Source: Roseateles sp. XES5
Lineage (GTDB): Bacteria; Pseudomonadota; Alphaproteobacteria; Rhizobiales; Rhizobiaceae
Length of the DNA stretch: 64,000 nt
Reading direction: 5' to 3'
Assembly (NCBI RefSeq): GCF_020535545.1
Contig: NZ_CP084752.1
Location: 3,962,672-4,026,671 of the forward strand
Positions 61,862 to 64,000 of the stretch are shown here, in pieces. A program made the position numbers and the translations under genes. The notes below the pieces were generated by a model that saw only the letters and a list, made by a program, of their open reading frames with translations, ran no database searches and had not been told where the DNA came from. Position 1 is the stretch's first letter, and every line of letters begins with the position of its first letter.

Positions 61862-63250
61862 TCACACCGATTTGAACATGCTTTCCGCGCTATCAGAGCG
61901 AAGACGAGCCCAAAACTCCACAGCATACCTATCGGTCATACCGGCGACATAGTCGCAGATCGTTCGCGCCTTGATCTCTTCATCGTTAGTATTGAGATAG
62001 AGTTCGCGCACATCTTCGGGCATAAGTAGATACCCTTTGTCCGCTCTTAGAGCCTTAAAAATATCTGTTACCAGCTCAGTGCCGCGATACTCTCCCAATT
62101 TCACACGCGACGAATAAATCACCGCGTTGAAAGTGTACTGCTTCAAAATCTCAACTTTTTTTCGAACATCTTTCTTTAGCTTAGCGGTTGAGAGCGCTGG
62201 ATAATCCGCGTTAAGCTCCAACTCCACGCCATTGATGAACTCGTGCACTAACCGCGACGAAAACTTCGTTCTCACATATCCGTTGCAACTCAATTCGTTT
62301 GAAATCTGAGTTGCCTTGATAAAGAAAAGAAACGGGTCCTTGTCCCTCTTTGTCGGGATTATCTCCTCAAAGCAACTGACAAAGGTATCGATAATCTCCT
62401 CCCGAGCGACCTTTTCTCCAGTTTTTTCGAGCGCTTTATTGACTTTCTCTACGACTTTATCGAGTAGTTTATCATCGGACGCAAATATAGAAGCCGGAGT
62501 CAGGAAACCAGCTTTAAGACTATCTTCCAGGTCGTAGACCGAATACGCGATATCATCAGCGACATCCATAATCTGGCATTCCAGCGTCTTGAAATCACCA
62601 GCGGGTACCGTCTTTCCCCTCAACACCCGCGATTTTATATTATCAACCACGAGCTGTTCGGACTTGTAGTAGCCTTTCTTCACATCGCTCTTTTTGTGCC
62701 GCGCTGTCGGAATGACTTCGTCATATTTAAGAATTGCCGCCAGCGTTCGAACGCACAGATTCAAACCTGCTCGGACTTCACCTCCAAAGGGCTCTGCAAA
62801 CTCGACCTTCTTGTCAAGGCGGCTAAGAATTCGAAGCGTTTGAGCATTTCCTTCGAAGCCGCCAAAATTCTTCATTTGTCGGTCGAGCGCTCGCTCGCCA
62901 TTGTGACCGAAAGGGGGATGACCGATATCATGGACCAGCCCCGCTACCGCACAAAGACGACCGTCGATTTCCTGATCGCCCAGAATATCCTTATATTCGC
63001 TGTTCAATCGATCAGCGATCCCCTCGGCAATCTGGGCTACCTCCAGCGAGTGTGTCAGTCGATTTCGGAAGAAGTCCGACTCGTGCCCAGGAAACACCTG
63101 GGTCTTCCCCTGCTGCCTTCGGAAGCTTGCGCTATGGATTACTCTCCCATAGTCGCGCTTGATATCTGTGCGCCATTCTTTCTTCTGAGCATCGGGCGGC
63201 TCCGCGAGACGGGTGTAGTCCTCGTCCTCATATAATTTCACGACAGTCAC
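61862..63250 (-). CDS. Second dGTPase-like dNTP triphosphohydrolase (AT-rich, accessory)
   Basis: Protein of 462 residues starting at GTG 63250, in a 4-nt GTGA overlap with the 49-aa gene upstream. The HD residues are intact: NRLTHSLEVAQIAEGIADRL, VAGLVHDIGHPPFGHNGERA and MDVADDIAYSVYDLEDSL. The lower GC and codon use differ sharply from the housekeeping dgt at 1567-2787, indicating acquisition. dGTPases of this kind are known to protect bacteria from phage by depleting dGTP. A defence role is therefore plausible, but context is the only evidence here. Confidence 0.9.
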   Translation of the reverse strand: MTVVKLYEDEDYTRLAEPPDAQKKEWRTDIKRDYGRVIHSASFRRQQGKTQVFPGHESDFFRNRLTHSLEVAQIAEGIADRLNSEYKDILGDQEIDGRLCAVAGLVHDIGHPPFGHNGERALDRQMKNFGGFEGNAQTLRILSRLDKKVEFAEPFGGEVRAGLNLCVRTLAAILKYDEVIPTARHKKSDVKKGYYKSEQLVVDNIKSRVLRGKTVPAGDFKTLECQIMDVADDIAYSVYDLEDSLKAGFLTPASIFASDDKLLDKVVEKVNKALEKTGEKVAREEIIDTFVSCFEEIIPTKRDKDPFLFFIKATQISNELSCNGYVRTKFSSRLVHEFINGVELELNADYPALSTAKLKKDVRKKVEILKQYTFNAVIYSSRVKLGEYRGTELVTDIFKALRADKGYLLMPEDVRELYLNTNDEEIKARTICDYVAGMTDRYAVEFWARLRSDSAESMFKSV

Positions 63251-63396
63251 TTTTTGTCGCCAGCCTCTTTCTTCTCGTTCTTTGCGTCTTCAGCTTCCTT
63301 CGCGAGCCTGGCTTCACGCAGCTTCATCGCCGCCTTGAATGTGGCCATTTTTTTCTCTGCTATTTCCCTTACGTCGATCACTGCTGCATAAGCCAC
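63247..63396 (-). CDS. Small charged helical protein (49 aa) coupled to the dGTPase
   Basis: The GTG at 63396 follows a perfect AGGAGG with a 5-nt spacer (CTATT), so I prefer it to the TTG at 63450. The 49 residues include REIAEKKMATFKAAMKLREA followed by a Lys/Glu/Ala-rich tail, probably a single long helix or coiled coil. Its TGA overlaps the dGTPase start codon. No family was recognised; it could regulate or assemble the dGTPase. Confidence 0.65.
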   Translation of the reverse strand: MAYAAVIDVREIAEKKMATFKAAMKLREARLAKEAEDAKNEKKEAGDKK

Positions 63397-63575
63397 AATA
63401 GCCTCCTGGATGCGCCATCCAAAAAAGAGTCGTTCCCTACTATAAACCAATTCGTTTGCGTTTCGTTCACGTTTCTCAAGTTTTTTTTCGTTGGTGTCTG
63501 ATGTAGAATCTTAAAAGATGATTGAGCGAGAAATTGGCTATTGCAACCCTCACGCTTGCTATTTGTTGAACGTCG

Positions 63576-64000
63576 TTAAGAGTTTTCCTGATGGACAGCT
63601 TCCCTAAGACGCGTGGGAATCCCTGCTTTTCTAACCACGTCGGCGATGTGACTCGTTCGCCCGACGCTGCCATTGAGATAGATTCCAGTATCTTCATCTA
63701 TACTTACAACAAGCTGACGTAACGCTTCCAGACCATTTGCAACGTCAAACTCTATCCAATGGGTTGCTTCGCCCGGCACTAAGGCAGCGCCGAGTGATTG
63801 GCTCGCTCCGATATGGAGCTGGACGACCCACACTTTCGAGCCATCGAAAACCCATTCAAAGCGCACACTCCCAAGGCGTTGGCGAAGTTCAGCGTGCGTT
63901 GCCCCTACAGCATCACGCACGTTATCAGGAAGCGTCTGAGGCACAACGCTGCCTTGCATGAAGCCTTCCCCGGTACCTTTCGCACCTTCAATAATCAGTT
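63576..64000 (-). CDS. C-terminal part of a PEP/pyruvate-binding-like protein (start outside window)
   Basis: The frame runs from the right edge to a stop at 63576, giving at least 141 residues. GTGEGFMQGSVVPQTLPDNV and FEWVFDGSKVWVVQLH resemble the end of the pyruvate phosphate dikinase N-terminal ATP-grasp domain, in which D-x-E-W-x-x-DG and W-x-x-Q are typical. The following LNGSVGRTSHIADVVRKAGI may correspond to a swivelling His domain. The call is tentative because the N-terminus is missing. It points the same way as the 49-aa and dGTPase genes, 180 nt before the former. Confidence 0.4.
   Translation of the reverse strand, partial: LIIEGAKGTGEGFMQGSVVPQTLPDNVRDAVGATHAELRQRLGSVRFEWVFDGSKVWVVQLHIGASQSLGAALVPGEATHWIEFDVANGLEALRQLVVSIDEDTGIYLNGSVGRTSHIADVVRKAGIPTRLREAVHQENS

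Noticed and set aside
63476..63697. A 73-codon minus-strand frame overlapping the end of the PEP-like gene
   Set aside because: It overlaps the better-supported frame ending at 63576, has no ribosome site and has no recognisable domain.

Overview
The window is a GC-rich chromosomal segment from an alphaproteobacterium, most likely a member of the Rhizobiaceae (Sinorhizobium/Ensifer, Rhizobium, Shinella or Agrobacterium group). The evidence is a recognisable ExoR, a PopZ-type pole organizer next to valS, a pcm-exbBD block, a TGA-N9-TCA (RirA-type) iron box, a DUF47-pit pair preceded by a PhoB box, and a class II, B12-dependent ribonucleotide reductase. The genus cannot be fixed from the sequence alone.

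Layout. 1-13.7 kb is conserved core: argS (cut by the left edge), dgt, erpA, xthA, exoR, a FadL-type porin, valS, popZ, pcm, exbB and exbD. 13.7-29.4 kb is more variable: tRNA-Cys, a three-gene TRAP transporter, uncharacterised membrane proteins including a two-TM protein with a degenerate Nudix box, a LuxR/LuxI quorum-sensing pair with an overlapping microprotein, a LysR/PACE efflux pair, tRNA-Asn, and many small proteins (RcnB-like, DUF2938, PGPGW-like, DUF2934, DUF3597, a 24-residue membrane peptide). 29.7-47.2 kb is again core-like: a Cfa-type methyltransferase, the cysK-alaX-sseA-GNAT run, an OmpA-family protein, ald with a divergent Lrp regulator, corA/zntB and ppk2, a membrane GGDEF cyclase, hlyU, ilvA, trkH and DUF47-pit. 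47.3-50.5 kb holds a minus-strand cluster of secreted or membrane proteins (DUF1353, lipoprotein) next to tRNA-Leu. 50.9-60.5 kb carries a Nudix hydrolase, wrbA, a CinA/MoaB-type protein, a Usp, gpt, a lone secreted PDC-like sensor domain and nrdJ. From about 60.7 kb to the right edge the sequence becomes AT-richer and looks acquired: gene fragments, then an operon-like run with a 49-aa charged protein and a second dGTPase, behind a partial gene resembling a PEP/pyruvate-binding enzyme.

How the parts fit. Several control circuits can be read from the DNA: iron control of exbBD, phosphate control of DUF47-pit, a LysR operator between the regulator and the PACE pump, and paired NrdR boxes spaced 31 nt plus DnaA-like nonamers in front of nrdJ. 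dNTP supply is a recurring theme: two dGTPases (one housekeeping, one probably defence-related) and the reductase lie in the same 64 kb. The most interesting parts for follow-up are the right-edge dGTPase cluster, the LuxR-LuxI-microprotein cassette, the two-TM Nudix-like protein, and the nrdJ control region.
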